From the NCBI RefSeq assembly GCF_036346105.1, contig NZ_CP107811.1, positions 4,979,501 to 5,043,500 on the forward strand: a stretch of 64,000 nucleotides of DNA, read 5' to 3'. This DNA comes from Streptomyces sp. NBC_00539 (GTDB lineage: Bacteria; Actinomycetota; Actinomycetes; Streptomycetales; Streptomycetaceae). The notes under the pieces were generated by a model. The model was not told where the DNA came from and ran no database searches. It was given only the letters and a program-made list of their open reading frames with translations. Below, piece by piece: positions 33,650-43,020 of the stretch (positions within the stretch are counted from its first letter, which is position 1; each line of letters begins with the position of its first letter). The position numbers were made by a program, and so were the translations under genes.

Positions 33650-34624
33650 GTGCGTATCGCAGTCACCGGCTCCATCGCCACCGACCACCTGATGACCTTC
33701 CCGGGCCGCTTCGCCGACCAGCTGGTCGCCGACCAGCTCCACACGGTCTCCCTCTCCTTCCTCGTCGACAACCTCGACGTCCGCAGGGGCGGTGTCGGCC
33801 CGAACATCTGCTTCGGCATGGGGCAGCTCGGCAGCCGCCCGATCCTGGTCGGCGCGGCCGGCTACGACTTCGACGAGTACCGCGCCTGGCTGGACCGGCA
33901 CGGCGTCGACACCGAGTCCGTCCGGATCTCCGAGGTGCTGCACACGGCGCGCTTCGTGTGCACCACCGACGCGGACCACAACCAGATCGGCTCCTTCTAC
34001 ACGGGCGCCATGAGCGAGGCCCGCCTGATCGAGCTCAAGGCCGTCGCCGACCGGGTGGGCGGGCTGGACCTCGTCCTCATCGGCGCCGACGACCCCGAGG
34101 CGATGCTGCGCCACACGGAGGAGTGCCGCACCCGCCAGATCCCCTTCGCGGCCGACTTCTCGCAGCAGATCGCCCGGATGGACGGCGAGAACATCCGCAC
34201 CCTGATGGAGGGTGCGACGTACCTCTTCTCGAACGAGTACGAGAAGGGCCTCATCGAGTCGAAGTCCGGCTGGACGGACGCGGAGATCCTCTCCAAGGTC
34301 GGCACCCGGGTCACCACGCTCGGCTCGAACGGCGTGCGCATCGAGCGCGAGGGCGAAGAGCCGATCGTCGTCGGCTGCCCGGAGGAGAACGCGAAGATCG
34401 ACCCGACCGGTGTCGGCGACGCGTTCCGCGCCGGTTTCCTGACCGGCCTCGGCTGGGGCGTCGGGCTGGAGCGGGCCGCGCAGGTCGGCTGCATGCTGGC
34501 GACGCTGGTGATCGAGACCCTGGGCACCCAGGAGTACACCCTGGCCCGCGCGCACTTCATGAAGCGCTTCACCGAGGCCTACGGCGAAGAGGCCGCCGCC
34601 GAGGTCCAGGCCCACCTGGCGTAA
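33650..34624 (+). CDS. PfkB family carbohydrate/adenosine kinase
   Basis: 324-aa ribokinase-fold kinase. It has the N-terminal substrate segment with GGVGPNICFGMGQLG, a central lid strand, and the C-terminal PfkB signature DPTGVGDAFRAGFL containing the catalytic Asp and anion hole. The length and position near ctaC match the mycobacterial adenosine kinase AdoK, from memory, so adenosine is a reasonable candidate substrate. Sugar kinases of the same family cannot be excluded. The GTG at 33650 has AGGAG about 10 nt upstream. A long bidirectional terminator follows. Confidence 0.9.
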   Translation: MRIAVTGSIATDHLMTFPGRFADQLVADQLHTVSLSFLVDNLDVRRGGVGPNICFGMGQLGSRPILVGAAGYDFDEYRAWLDRHGVDTESVRISEVLHTARFVCTTDADHNQIGSFYTGAMSEARLIELKAVADRVGGLDLVLIGADDPEAMLRHTEECRTRQIPFAADFSQQIARMDGENIRTLMEGATYLFSNEYEKGLIESKSGWTDAEILSKVGTRVTTLGSNGVRIEREGEEPIVVGCPEENAKIDPTGVGDAFRAGFLTGLGWGVGLERAAQVGCMLATLVIETLGTQEYTLARAHFMKRFTEAYGEEAAAEVQAHLA

Positions 34625-34632
34625 CGCCACCC

Positions 34633-34677
34633 GTGACGGCGACGCCCCCGGCACCGGCCGCGGGGCGTCGCCGTCAC
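34633..34677. terminator. Bidirectional terminator between PfkB and desulfurase genes
   Basis: Perfect 16-bp inverted repeat (34633-34648 with 34662-34677) with a 13-nt loop. It begins 8 bp after the kinase stop and runs into the stop codon of the convergent cysteine desulfurase gene. Confidence 0.88.
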
Positions 34678-36053
34678 CGCAGGCGGCGGACCGCGTACGC
34701 CGCCCCGACCGGGCGCGGGGTCTCGCCCAGGTACGCGTGGCCCCGCATGGAGCACCACGCCGGGATGTCGAGCCGGGCCACCTCGTCGTCGGACACCACC
34801 GTCACCGTCCCGCCGACGGGCACCGTGCCGATCGCCCGCGCCAGCTCGATGACCGGCTGCGGGCACCGCAGGCCCAGCGCGTCCAGCTCCACCGACTCCG
34901 CGACCGGGACCGTCTCCTGGACCTGCGGCACCCCGAGCCGGGCCCGGATGCCCGCCACCGCCTTCGGCAGCACCTCCAGGAAGCCGTTCACCTCATCGGC
35001 GGTCGTCCCGGCCGGCAGTGACACCCGTACGTTCCCCTCCGACAGCACGCCCATCGCCTTGAGGACGTGCGACGCCGTCAGGGTGGAGCTGGTGCAGGAG
35101 GAGCCCGAGGACACCGAGTAGCCCGCCCGGTCCAGTTCGTGCAGCAGGGTCTCCCCGTCGGCGTACAGGCAGGAGAACGTGACCAGGTGCGGCAGCCGCC
35201 GTTCGGCGTCGCCGACCACCTCCACGTCCGGCACCAGCCGTGCCACCCGTCGCCGGATGCGGTCCACCAGCACCCGCAGCCGGGCCGCCTCCGCGTCCGC
35301 CTCGGCCCGCACGGCCCGCAGCGAGGCCGCCGCCGCCACGATGGCCGGGAGGTTCGCGAAGCCGGGGGAGCGGCCCGATTCCCGCTCGTCCGCGGGGTGT
35401 TGGGGCGCGAACCTGACGCCCTTGCGGACCACGAGCAGTCCCACCCCGGGCGGCCCGCCCCACTTGTGGGCGCTCGCGGTGAGCAGCGACCACGCCCCCT
35501 CGACCGGACCCCAGCCCAGGGACTGCGCCGCGTCCACCAGCAGCGGCACCCCGGCGGCCCCGCACAGCTCGGCCACCTCCGCCACCGGCTGGACGGTGCC
35601 CACCTCGTGGTTGGCCGACTGGAGGCAGGCCAGAGCGGTGGCCGGGTCCAGGGCGGCCGCGTACGCGTCGGGGGACACCGCCCCCAGCCGGTCCACCGCC
35701 ACCTCCGTCACCGTGCCGCCGGAAGCCGCGTGCGCCTCGGCGGCGTGGAGGACGCAGCTGTGTTCGACCGCGGACACGACCAGCCGGCCGCCTACCCTCC
35801 GGCGCCCGGCCAGCGCCCCCGCCACGCCCGTGTGAACCGCGTGCGTCCCCGAAGGAGTGAACACGAGCTCGTCGGCGCGGCACCCCACCGCTTCGGCCGC
35901 CGCCTCCCGCGCCGCGTCCAGCAACAGCCGGGCGCGGCGCCCCTCGCGGTACAGCCGGACGGGATCGGCCCAGCCCTCGTCCAGGGCGGCCAGCAGGGCC
36001 TGCCTGGCCACGGGGTGCAGCGGGGCGGCGGAAGCGGAGTCGAAGTACGGCAT
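34674..36053 (-). CDS. Cysteine desulfurase fused to a TusA sulfur-carrier domain
   Basis: 459 residues in two domains. Residues 1 to about 375 form a class V PLP-dependent cysteine desulfurase: the DSASAAPLHP start, the LVDAAQS cofactor-binding aspartate, Lys in TASAHKWGGP, and a C-terminal SSGSSCTSSTLTASHVL loop with the catalytic cysteine. Residues about 388-459 form a TusA/SirA domain with its signature LDALGLRCPQPVIELARAI and the persulfide-accepting Cys-Pro. The desulfurase would load sulfur directly onto its own carrier. Possible acceptors are tRNA thiolation, molybdenum cofactor or Fe-S pathways; none is encoded next door. The ATG at 36053 starts in the usual PLP-enzyme position. Confidence 0.9.
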   Translation of the reverse strand: MPYFDSASAAPLHPVARQALLAALDEGWADPVRLYREGRRARLLLDAAREAAAEAVGCRADELVFTPSGTHAVHTGVAGALAGRRRVGGRLVVSAVEHSCVLHAAEAHAASGGTVTEVAVDRLGAVSPDAYAAALDPATALACLQSANHEVGTVQPVAEVAELCGAAGVPLLVDAAQSLGWGPVEGAWSLLTASAHKWGGPPGVGLLVVRKGVRFAPQHPADERESGRSPGFANLPAIVAAAASLRAVRAEADAEAARLRVLVDRIRRRVARLVPDVEVVGDAERRLPHLVTFSCLYADGETLLHELDRAGYSVSSGSSCTSSTLTASHVLKAMGVLSEGNVRVSLPAGTTADEVNGFLEVLPKAVAGIRARLGVPQVQETVPVAESVELDALGLRCPQPVIELARAIGTVPVGGTVTVVSDDEVARLDIPAWCSMRGHAYLGETPRPVGAAYAVRRLR

Positions 36054-36227
36054 ACGGGCACGCTAACCGGCCCCCCGCCCCGGGCGAGGTCAGGGCCCGT
36101 CAGAAGGGGTGTCCCGCCCGCCGGTCAGGGCAGGATGGCCCGTCCCCCGGACGGCGCATCCATCCCTTCGGGGGCAGTAGCGGCGCGTTGGGCACCCTCC
36201 CCGCGCGACCCCAAATAGCGTCCAGTA

Positions 36228-36256
36228 GGGTTTGGTCCGCATAAACATCCAAACCC
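36228..36256. promoter_or_regulatory. Inverted repeat upstream of ctaC
   Basis: GGGTTTGG (36228-36235) and CCAAACCC (36249-36256) form a perfect 8-bp inverted repeat with a 13-nt, AT-richer spacer, about 80 bp before the ctaC start. It could be an operator controlling the ctaCDF operon or a 5'-leader hairpin. The rest of 36054-36336 shows no gene. Confidence 0.5.
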
Positions 36257-36336
36257 CTGCCTGCGTCAGGGCCGGCGACCGACCCGAACACGGCCGCGGC
36301 CGGCCGCGCGGGCCGAGACTCTCGGGAAGGCGCTAC

Positions 36337-37311
36337 GTGAGTCCCTACGGCTCCGACCGCTCGCCGCGGCGCCCGATGCGGCGGAAGCTGCTGCAGGCGC
36401 TGACTGCGGGCGCGGTCCTGGCGACCGCCACTGGTTGCTCGTACAACTGGCAAGACTTCCCCCGCCTCGGAATGCCCACCCCGGTCACGGAGGAGGCGCC
36501 CCGCATCCTGTCCCTGTGGCAGGGGTCGTGGGCAGCCGCCCTCGTCACGGGCATCCTGGTCTGGGGCCTGATCATCTGGAGCGTCATCTTCCACCGGCGC
36601 AGCCGGACGAAGGTGGAGGTCCCCCCGCAGACCCGGTACAACATGCCCATCGAGGCGCTGTACACCGTGGTCCCGCTCATCATCGTCTCGGTGCTCTTCT
36701 ACTTCACCGCGCGTGACGAGTCGAAGCTGCTGTCCCTCTCCGCCAAGCCGGCGCACACGATCAACGTGATCGGCTACCAGTGGAGCTGGGGCTTCAACTA
36801 CGTCGAGGACGTCGACGGCGACGGGGCCACTCCGAAGGCGGGTGAGGTTCCCAAGAACCTCGCCAACATCCCGGACCGCTTCACCAAGGACTTCCCCGCG
36901 GGCGCCGAGGGCGTCTACGACAAGGGCGTCCCCGGCGAGCGGAACCCGCAGACCGGCAACCCGGGGCCGACCCTCTACCTGCCCAAGGGCGAGAAGGTCC
37001 GCTTCATCCTGTCGTCGAACGACGTCATCCACTCCTTCTGGGTGGTGCCCTTCCTGTTCAAGCAGGACGTGATCCCCGGTCACACCAACGTCTTCGAGGT
37101 CACCCCGGACCAGTTCGGCACCTACAAGGGCAAGTGCGCCGAGCTCTGCGGCGTCGACCACTCCCGGATGCTCTTCAACGTGAAGATCGTCTCGCCCGCC
37201 GAATACCAGGCGCACCTCAAGGAGCTGGCCAAGAAGGGGCAGACCGGCTTCCTCCCGGCCGGCATCAACCAGACGGACTCGGCCCGGAACGCGGAGACGA
37301 ACAAACTGTGA
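36337..37311 (+). CDS. ctaC: Cytochrome c oxidase subunit II (lipoprotein)
   Basis: 324-aa CuA subunit of the aa3 oxidase; it takes electrons from the cytochrome c domain of QcrC. A basic signal sequence ends at a lipobox-like ATGC near residue 30. Two membrane segments and the cupredoxin domain follow. CuA ligands are visible: His232 ([10 protein letters not shown]) and [12 protein letters not shown] with Cys267, Cys271, His275 and Met278. The GTG at 36337 follows GGGAAGG; longer frames upstream lack a signal sequence at the start. The stop overlaps the ctaD start (GTGA). Confidence 0.96.
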   Translation: MSPYGSDRSPRRPMRRKLLQALTAGAVLATATGCSYNWQDFPRLGMPTPVTEEAPRILSLWQGSWAAALVTGILVWGLIIWSVIFHRRSRTKVEVPPQTRYNMPIEALYTVVPLIIVSVLFYFTARDESKLLSLSAKPAHTINVIGYQWSWGFNYVEDVDGDGATPKAGEVPKNLANIPDRFTKDFPAGAEGVYDKGVPGERNPQTGNPGPTLYLPKGEKVRFILSSNDVIHSFWVVPFLFKQDVIPGHTNVFEVTPDQFGTYKGKCAELCGVDHSRMLFNVKIVSPAEYQAHLKELAKKGQTGFLPAGINQTDSARNAETNKL

Positions 37312-39044
37312 GCATCCTCAACGAACCTCAGGGTGCCGCCGCAGCCGACTCGTACGAGAACGAGCTGCCGGTACGGCGCAAGCAGCCGGGCAACGTGGTC
37401 GTGAAGTGGATGACCACGACCGACCACAAGACCATCGGCACGATGTACCTGGTCACGTCGTTCGTGTTCTTCCTGATCGGCGGCGTGCTCGCGCTCTTCA
37501 TGCGCGCCGAGCTGGCCCGTCCGGGCTCGCAGATCATGTCGAACGAGCAGTTCAACCAGGCGTTCACCATGCATGGCACGATCATGCTGCTGATGTTCGC
37601 CACCCCGCTGTTCGCGGGATTCGCGAACTGGATCATGCCGCTGCAGATCGGCGCGCCCGACGTGGCGTTCCCGCGGCTGAACATGTTCGCGTACTGGCTG
37701 TACCTCTTCGGCTCGACCATCGCGGTGGCCGGCTTCGTCACGCCGAACGGCGCCGCCGACTTCGGCTGGTTCGCCTACTCCCCGCTGTCGGACGCGGTCC
37801 GCTCGCCGGGCATCGGCGCCGACATGTGGATCATGGGTCTGGCCTTCTCGGGCTTCGGCACGATCCTCGGCTCGGTCAACTTCATCACCACGATCATCTG
37901 CATGCGCGCTCCCGGCATGACGATGTTCCGCATGCCGATCTTCACCTGGAACGTGCTGCTGACCGGTGTCCTGGTCCTGCTCGCCTTCCCGGTGCTGGCC
38001 GCCGCGCTCTTCGCGCTGGAGGCCGACCGGAAGTTCGGTGCGCACGTGTTCGACGCGTCCAACGGCGGCGCCCTGCTGTGGCAACACCTCTTCTGGTTCT
38101 TCGGCCATCCAGAGGTGTACATCATCGCGCTACCGTTCTTCGGCATCGTCTCCGAGATCATCCCGGTGTTCAGCCGCAAGCCGATGTTCGGTTACATCGG
38201 CCTGGTCGCCGCGACGATCGGCATCGCCGGCCTCTCGGTGACGGTGTGGGCCCACCACATGTACGTCACCGGCGGTGTGCTGCTGCCGTTCTTCTCCTTC
38301 ATGACCTTCCTGATCGCGGTACCGACCGGTGTGAAGTTCTTCAACTGGATCGGCACCATGTGGAAGGGCTCGCTGTCCTTCGAGACCCCGATGCTCTGGA
38401 CGATCGGCTTCCTGGTCACCTTCACCTTCGGTGGTCTGACCGGCGTCATCCTGGCCTCGCCCCCGATGGACTTCCACGTCTCCGACTCGTACTTCGTCGT
38501 CGCGCACTTCCACTACGTCGTCTTCGGCACCGTGGTCTTCGCGATGTTCGCCGGCTTCCACTTCTGGTGGCCGAAGTTCACGGGCAAGATGCTGGACGAG
38601 CGCCTCGGCAAGATCACGTTCTGGACGCTGTTCATCGGCTTCCACGGCACCTTCCTGGTGCAGCACTGGCTCGGTGCCGAGGGCATGCCGCGTCGTTACG
38701 CGGACTACCTCGCCGCCGACGGCTTCACCACCCTGAACACGATCTCCACGATCAGCTCCTTCCTGCTGGGCCTGTCGATGCTGCCCTTCATGTACAACGT
38801 CTGGAAGACGGCGAAGTACGGCAAGAAGATCGAGGTCGACGACCCGTGGGGCTACGGCCGTTCGCTGGAGTGGGCGACCTCCTGCCCGCCGCCGCGGCAC
38901 AACTTCCTCACCCTGCCGCGGATCCGTTCCGAATCCCCGGCGTTCGACCTGCACCACCCGGAGATCGCGGCCCTCGACCACCTCGAGGACCACGCCGCCG
39001 GTGCCACGCAGGCCCTCACCGGCGACAAGGAGGCGGGCAAGTGA
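37308..39044 (+). CDS. ctaD: Cytochrome c oxidase subunit I
   Basis: 578-aa catalytic subunit of the aa3 oxidase, with 12 membrane segments. Heme a and a3-CuB ligands are present: the MHGTIM histidine, FFGHPEVYI with the cross-linked His-Tyr pair, the VWAHHMY histidine pair and the late VAHFHYV pair. It begins at a GTG overlapping the ctaC stop by 4 bp and ends overlapping the ctaF start by 4 bp, so the three genes are translationally coupled. Length is normal for actinobacterial CtaD. Confidence 0.98.
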   Translation: MSILNEPQGAAAADSYENELPVRRKQPGNVVVKWMTTTDHKTIGTMYLVTSFVFFLIGGVLALFMRAELARPGSQIMSNEQFNQAFTMHGTIMLLMFATPLFAGFANWIMPLQIGAPDVAFPRLNMFAYWLYLFGSTIAVAGFVTPNGAADFGWFAYSPLSDAVRSPGIGADMWIMGLAFSGFGTILGSVNFITTIICMRAPGMTMFRMPIFTWNVLLTGVLVLLAFPVLAAALFALEADRKFGAHVFDASNGGALLWQHLFWFFGHPEVYIIALPFFGIVSEIIPVFSRKPMFGYIGLVAATIGIAGLSVTVWAHHMYVTGGVLLPFFSFMTFLIAVPTGVKFFNWIGTMWKGSLSFETPMLWTIGFLVTFTFGGLTGVILASPPMDFHVSDSYFVVAHFHYVVFGTVVFAMFAGFHFWWPKFTGKMLDERLGKITFWTLFIGFHGTFLVQHWLGAEGMPRRYADYLAADGFTTLNTISTISSFLLGLSMLPFMYNVWKTAKYGKKIEVDDPWGYGRSLEWATSCPPPRHNFLTLPRIRSESPAFDLHHPEIAALDHLEDHAAGATQALTGDKEAGK

Positions 39045-39439
39045 AGATCCAGGGCAAGCTGTTCCTGTGGCTCTCCTTCTTCATCCTGATCATGGCCATC
39101 GTCTACGGCGTGTGGTCGAAGGAGCCCGTGGGCACCACCGCGCTCTTCCTGGCCTTCGGCCTGAGCGTCATGATCGGCTACTACCTGGCCTTCACGGCCA
39201 AGCGCGTGGACGAGATGGCCCAGGACAACCTGGAGGCCGACGTCGCCGACGAGGCGGGCGAGCTGGGGTTCTTCTCCCCGCACAGCTGGCAGCCGCTCTC
39301 GCTGGGCATCGGCGGTGCGCTCGCGTTCATGGGCGTCATCTTCGGCTGGTGGCTCATGTACTTCTCGGCCCCGATCATCGTGATCGGCCTGTGGGGCTGG
39401 GTGTACGAGTACTACCGCGGTGAGAACCAGAACCAGTAG
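39041..39439 (+). CDS. ctaF: Cytochrome c oxidase subunit IV, actinobacterial type
   Basis: 132 residues, four membrane segments in two pairs separated by an acidic loop ([21 protein letters not shown]), ending in [10 protein letters not shown]. This is the small actinobacterial oxidase subunit that stabilises the complex within the bc1-aa3 supercomplex. The GTG at 39041 overlaps the ctaD stop. It is the last gene of ctaCDF and is followed by a hairpin terminator. Confidence 0.95.
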   Translation: MKIQGKLFLWLSFFILIMAIVYGVWSKEPVGTTALFLAFGLSVMIGYYLAFTAKRVDEMAQDNLEADVADEAGELGFFSPHSWQPLSLGIGGALAFMGVIFGWWLMYFSAPIIVIGLWGWVYEYYRGENQNQ

Positions 39440-39462
39440 CAGGACCCGAGAGCACGGCACCT

Positions 39463-39499
39463 GGGGCCCGGACACCTCCAACGGAGGAGTCCGGGCCCC
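39463..39499 (+). terminator. Terminator after ctaF
   Basis: An 11-bp perfect outer stem (39463-39473 with 39489-39499) continues past one mismatch into an inner CCTCC/GGAGG stem. It lies 23 bp after the ctaF stop and is followed by a short T-containing stretch. Confidence 0.88.
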
Positions 39500-39554
39500 T
39501 CGTTTGCAGTCACCCCGCGCGCCGTAATTGTCATATCTTCATAGCGTTGGCTCC

Positions 39555-40802
39555 ATGAAGCACTCACCGCGTCTTTGGACGGTACTCAGCTGCTCCCTGC
39601 TGGTCGCGTCCCTCGGGGCCGGCGCCACCGCGTGCGGGGGGTCCGACGACAACCCGCTGTCCGCCCGCCCGTACGACGCGGGCGACCACGTCGCCTTCAA
39701 CCAGGCCGCGGGCGGCCGTCCGGTCGACCCCAACCGGCCCTTCGAGGTCACCTCGAAGGGCAGCGGAACCCGGATCACCGACGTGACCGTCGTGGACACC
39801 CACGGCCGCCGGCTGGCGGGCGAGCTCTCCGCCAAGGGCGACCGCTGGCACAGCACCGCCCCGATGGCCGCCGGCGTGCACTACACCGCCACCGTGAGCA
39901 CGGAGGACGAGCGGGGCGCCCCAGGGCAGCGCACGCTGACGTTCGACACCACCCCGGCCAAGAAGGTCCTCCAGGTGGAATTCGGCCCGGACGCGGGCAA
40001 ATACGGCGTCGGCCAGCCCCTCACGGCCGAACTGAACGAGCCGGTCCACGACAAGGCCGCCCGCGCCCTCGTGGAGCGCGGTCTGGTCGTGGACGCGCCG
40101 TCGGGCGTCGAGGGTGCCTGGCACTGGGTGGACGACAAGCACCTGCACTTCCGGCCCAAGGAGTACTGGCCCGCCCACTCCACGGTCTCCGTCCGGAGCA
40201 ACCTCGAAGGCGTCAGGGTCACCGACGATCTCTACGGGACCGTCAGCAAGCCGCTGAAGCTGGAGATCGGGGACCGCGTCGAGGTCACCACCGACGCCGC
40301 GGCCCACTACCTCACCTTCAAGCGCAACGGTGAAGTGATCAACACCATTCCGGTGACCACGGGGAAGCCCGGCTTCTCCACGCGCAACGGCATCAAGGTG
40401 GTCCTGGGCAAGCAGTACTACGTCCAGATGCGCGGGGACACCGTCGGCATCGGCGGCAGCGAGTACTACAACCTGCCCGTCTACTACGCGACGCGCGTCA
40501 CCTGGAGTGGTGAATACGTCCACGCCGCGCCGTGGTCCGTCGACTCCCAGGGCTACGAGAACGTCAGCCACGGCTGCACGGGCATGAGCACCGGCAACGC
40601 CGCCTGGTTCTACGAGAACATCACCGAGGGCGACATCGTCAAGGTGATCAACAGCATCGGCGAGGACATGGACACCTTCGGCAACGGCTTCGGCGACTGG
40701 AACATGGACTGGAAGGACTGGCGCGAGGGCAGCGCCCTGGTGGGCGGCACCCAGGAAGGCCGCAACGCGGTCGACCAGGCCCGACTGCGCCCCCAGGTCT
40801 GA
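39555..40802 (+). CDS. L,D-transpeptidase lipoprotein (YkuD fold)
   Basis: 415 residues. The N-terminal signal ends with the lipobox ATAC (Cys about residue 28), so the protein is membrane-anchored outside the cell. Two immunoglobulin-like regions (about 45-250) precede the YkuD catalytic domain. The active site reads SHGCTGMS, with His339 and Cys341; most relatives have Arg at the position after Cys+1. These enzymes make 3-3 peptidoglycan cross-links, and the layout resembles mycobacterial LdtMt2 and its Streptomyces homologues. The ATG at 39555 has no strong ribosome binding site. It stands between ctaF and a degenerate receiver gene as a separate unit. Confidence 0.93.
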   Translation: MKHSPRLWTVLSCSLLVASLGAGATACGGSDDNPLSARPYDAGDHVAFNQAAGGRPVDPNRPFEVTSKGSGTRITDVTVVDTHGRRLAGELSAKGDRWHSTAPMAAGVHYTATVSTEDERGAPGQRTLTFDTTPAKKVLQVEFGPDAGKYGVGQPLTAELNEPVHDKAARALVERGLVVDAPSGVEGAWHWVDDKHLHFRPKEYWPAHSTVSVRSNLEGVRVTDDLYGTVSKPLKLEIGDRVEVTTDAAAHYLTFKRNGEVINTIPVTTGKPGFSTRNGIKVVLGKQYYVQMRGDTVGIGGSEYYNLPVYYATRVTWSGEYVHAAPWSVDSQGYENVSHGCTGMSTGNAAWFYENITEGDIVKVINSIGEDMDTFGNGFGDWNMDWKDWREGSALVGGTQEGRNAVDQARLRPQV

Positions 40803-40832
40803 ACCGGCCCCGCAGGCACGCCCAGCGGCCCC

Positions 40833-40876
40833 GAACCGGCCCCCGGAAGCCCCTGAGGCTCCCGACGGGCCGGTTC
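40833..40876. terminator. Hairpin between convergent transpeptidase and receiver genes
   Basis: GAACCGGCCC (40833-40842) pairs perfectly with GGGCCGGTTC (40867-40876) around a 24-nt GC-rich loop, in the gap between two convergent genes. Confidence 0.55.
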
Positions 40877-40910
40877 CGCTCGAGCCGCGCCCGGAGGGCC
40901 CGGAGGGGCC

Positions 40911-41312
40911 CTAGGCGTCCAGGGACAGCCGGGCGCGCAGCAGGCGCGCCAGGGTCTGCGGGAACTCCACCGGGTCGACCGGAAGGGTGACCGCCGCGTC
41001 CGCGCGGCTCCAGGTGGCCAGCCAGGCGTCCTGCGGGCGCCCCATCAGCAACAGCACCGGCGGACAACGGAAGATCTCGTCCTTGATCTGCCGGCACACG
41101 CCCATGCCGCCCGCCGGAACGGCCTCGCCGTCCAGCACGCACGCGTCCACGCCGCCCTCGTCCAGCGCCTTGAGGACCGCCGGCAGCGTCGCGCACTCCA
41201 GGAACTCCACCGGCGGCAGGTCCGCGGCCGGCCTGCGCCCGGAGGCCAGCCGCACCTGCTCCCGGGTGCCCGCGTCGTCGCTGTAGACCAGAACTCGCGC
41301 AGTCGCCCGCAT
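40911..41312 (-). CDS. Degenerate response-regulator receiver-like protein
   Basis: 133 residues with the receiver fold order: ARVLVYSDDAGTREQ (acidic pair), a central strand ACVLDGE with the phospho-site Asp, and a late VTLPVDPVEF where normal receivers have a K-P motif. The conserved lysine is replaced, so standard phosphorylation switching is doubtful. There is no output domain. The ATG at 41312 follows GGAGGAACGAA; the upstream start at 41342 lacks one. It is divergent from ctaE across 201 bp. A protein-interaction role is possible but unproven. Confidence 0.82.
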   Translation of the reverse strand: MRATARVLVYSDDAGTREQVRLASGRRPAADLPPVEFLECATLPAVLKALDEGGVDACVLDGEAVPAGGMGVCRQIKDEIFRCPPVLLLMGRPQDAWLATWSRADAAVTLPVDPVEFPQTLARLLRARLSLDA

Positions 41313-41502
41313 TTCGTTCCTCCACGTGTGCCCGTGAATCACGTTGATGTTGCGCGGGATGCTACTCCGTCCGACCGCTTGTCAACATCGGTTCGGCCGG
41401 GCCCGCGGACACCTGCCGGTAAGCCGATCTGATGGGCCGTTCGGGCCTTGCACACCCCTCTGACACTCCGAACGGCACCCCCCGGGGTGAGGGCGGGATA
41501 AG

Positions 41503-41523
41503 CGACCGACATAATGTCGGTCG
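41503..41523. promoter_or_regulatory. 21-bp perfect palindrome over the ctaE start
   Basis: CGACCGACA-TAA-TGTCGGTCG is a perfect inverted repeat with 9-bp arms and a 3-nt centre. The ATG of ctaE (41514-41516) sits at the centre/arm junction, and the next possible start, GTG 41523, lies at its end. It could be an operator at a leaderless start or an RNA hairpin that masks initiation. Confidence 0.7.
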
Positions 41524-42134
41524 TGGCGACAGCAACGACAGTAGATACCGGGCACGCGCACCCGACGGTCAACCGGCCGAACCTCGTCAGCGTCGGAACC
41601 ATCATCTGGTTGAGTTCCGAGCTGATGTTCTTCGCGGCCCTCTTCGCGATGTACTTCACCCTGCGATCCGTGACGGGCGCCGAGTACTGGACAGAACAGG
41701 CTTCGGCCTTGAACCTGCCCTTCTCGGCGACGAACACCACGATCCTGGTGCTCTCCTCCCTCACCTGCCAGCTCGGCGTATTCGCCGCCGAGCGCGGTGA
41801 CGTGAAGAAGCTCCGGACGTGGTTCATCGTCACGTTCGTCATGGGTGCGATCTTCATTGGCGGCCAGGTGTTCGAGTACACCGATCTGGTCAAGGAGGAG
41901 GGACTCTCCCTCAAGTCCGGACCGTACGGATCGGTGTTCTACCTGACCACCGGCTTCCACGGTCTGCACGTGACAGGCGGTCTCATCGCCTTCCTGCTGG
42001 TCCTCGGCCGGACGTACGCGGCCAAGAGGTTCACCCACGAACAGGCCACGTCGGCCATCGTCGTGTCCTACTACTGGCACTTCGTCGATGTCGTCTGGAT
42101 CGGCCTCTTCGCGACGATCTACCTGATCAAGTAG
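41514..42134 (+). CDS. ctaE: Cytochrome c oxidase subunit III
   Basis: 206 residues with five membrane segments, the short form of subunit III typical of actinobacteria. Landmarks are [15 protein letters not shown] in the first segment and the C-terminal FHGLHVTGG and [10 protein letters not shown] motifs. It assembles with CtaC, CtaD and CtaF. The ATG at 41514 has no ribosome binding site and lies within a perfect palindrome; the GTG at 41523 three codons later is an alternative start. It is 76 bp ahead of qcrC and probably leads the ctaE-qcrCAB transcript. Confidence 0.95.
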   Translation: MSVVATATTVDTGHAHPTVNRPNLVSVGTIIWLSSELMFFAALFAMYFTLRSVTGAEYWTEQASALNLPFSATNTTILVLSSLTCQLGVFAAERGDVKKLRTWFIVTFVMGAIFIGGQVFEYTDLVKEEGLSLKSGPYGSVFYLTTGFHGLHVTGGLIAFLLVLGRTYAAKRFTHEQATSAIVVSYYWHFVDVVWIGLFATIYLIK

Positions 42135-42210
42135 CGAACACGTCGCCGGGCAGGCCCCGGCAACCCATCCAGAAACACCGACGCAGAAGATCCTGACACC
42201 GGGGTAATCC

Positions 42211-43020
42211 GTGAAAAAGCTCTCCGCACGACGACGCCATCCGCTGGCGGCGGTCGTCGTTCTACTCCTCGCGCTGGCGGCCACTGGGGGGCTTTACGCC
42301 GCCTTCGCCCCCGCGGGCAAGGCGCAGGCCGATGAAACCGCCCAGTCCCTCGCCATCGAGGAGGGCAAGAAGCTCTACGCCGTGGGCTGCGCAAGCTGCC
42401 ACGGAACCGGCGGTCAGGGTTCCACTGACGGCCCCAGCCTGGTCGGCGTCGGCTCCGCGGCCGTCGACTTCCAGGTGAGCACGGGCCGCATGCCCGCCCA
42501 GCAGCCCGGCGCCCAGGTGCCGGCGAAGCCTCCGGTCTACACGCAGGCCCAGATCGACCAGCTGGCCGCGTACATCTCCTCCCTGGGAGCCGGCCCGTCC
42601 GTGCCCACCCAGAAGCAGGTCGACCCGGCGGGTGCCGACATCGCCAAGGGTGGCGAACTGTTCCGCAACAACTGCGCGCAGTGCCACAACTTCACCGGCG
42701 AGGGCGGCGCCCTGACGCACGGCAAGTACGCTCCCAACCTTGCGGACGTCTCGCCGAAGCACATCTACGAGGCCATGCTCACCGGCCCGCAGAACATGCC
42801 CTCCTTCCCCGACAGCACGATGCCGGAGAAGCAGAAGAAGGACATCATCGCGTACCTCCAGAACGTGAACGGCGACGAGTCGGTCAGCCCTGGCGGCCTG
42901 AAGCTCGGTGGCCTCGGCCCCGTCTCCGAGGGTCTGTTCGGCTGGATCTTCGCTCTGGGTGCGCTGATCGCTGTCGCCGTCTGGGTCGCGGCCCACACCG
43001 CTAAGGCCAAGAAGTCATGA
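42211..43020 (+). CDS. qcrC: Diheme cytochrome c subunit of the bc1 complex
   Basis: 269 residues. The N-terminal membrane signal anchor is followed by two cytochrome c domains with heme-attachment motifs CASCH (Cys60) and CAQCH (Cys155), and a C-terminal membrane segment. In actinobacteria without soluble cytochrome c, this fused diheme subunit passes electrons straight to CtaC. The GTG at 42211 is followed by a basic signal region. The stop overlaps the qcrA start (ATGA). Confidence 0.97.
   Translation: MKKLSARRRHPLAAVVVLLLALAATGGLYAAFAPAGKAQADETAQSLAIEEGKKLYAVGCASCHGTGGQGSTDGPSLVGVGSAAVDFQVSTGRMPAQQPGAQVPAKPPVYTQAQIDQLAAYISSLGAGPSVPTQKQVDPAGADIAKGGELFRNNCAQCHNFTGEGGALTHGKYAPNLADVSPKHIYEAMLTGPQNMPSFPDSTMPEKQKKDIIAYLQNVNGDESVSPGGLKLGGLGPVSEGLFGWIFALGALIAVAVWVAAHTAKAKKS

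Noticed and set aside
40911-41312. Active response regulator
   Set aside because: The switch lysine is missing and there is no output domain.
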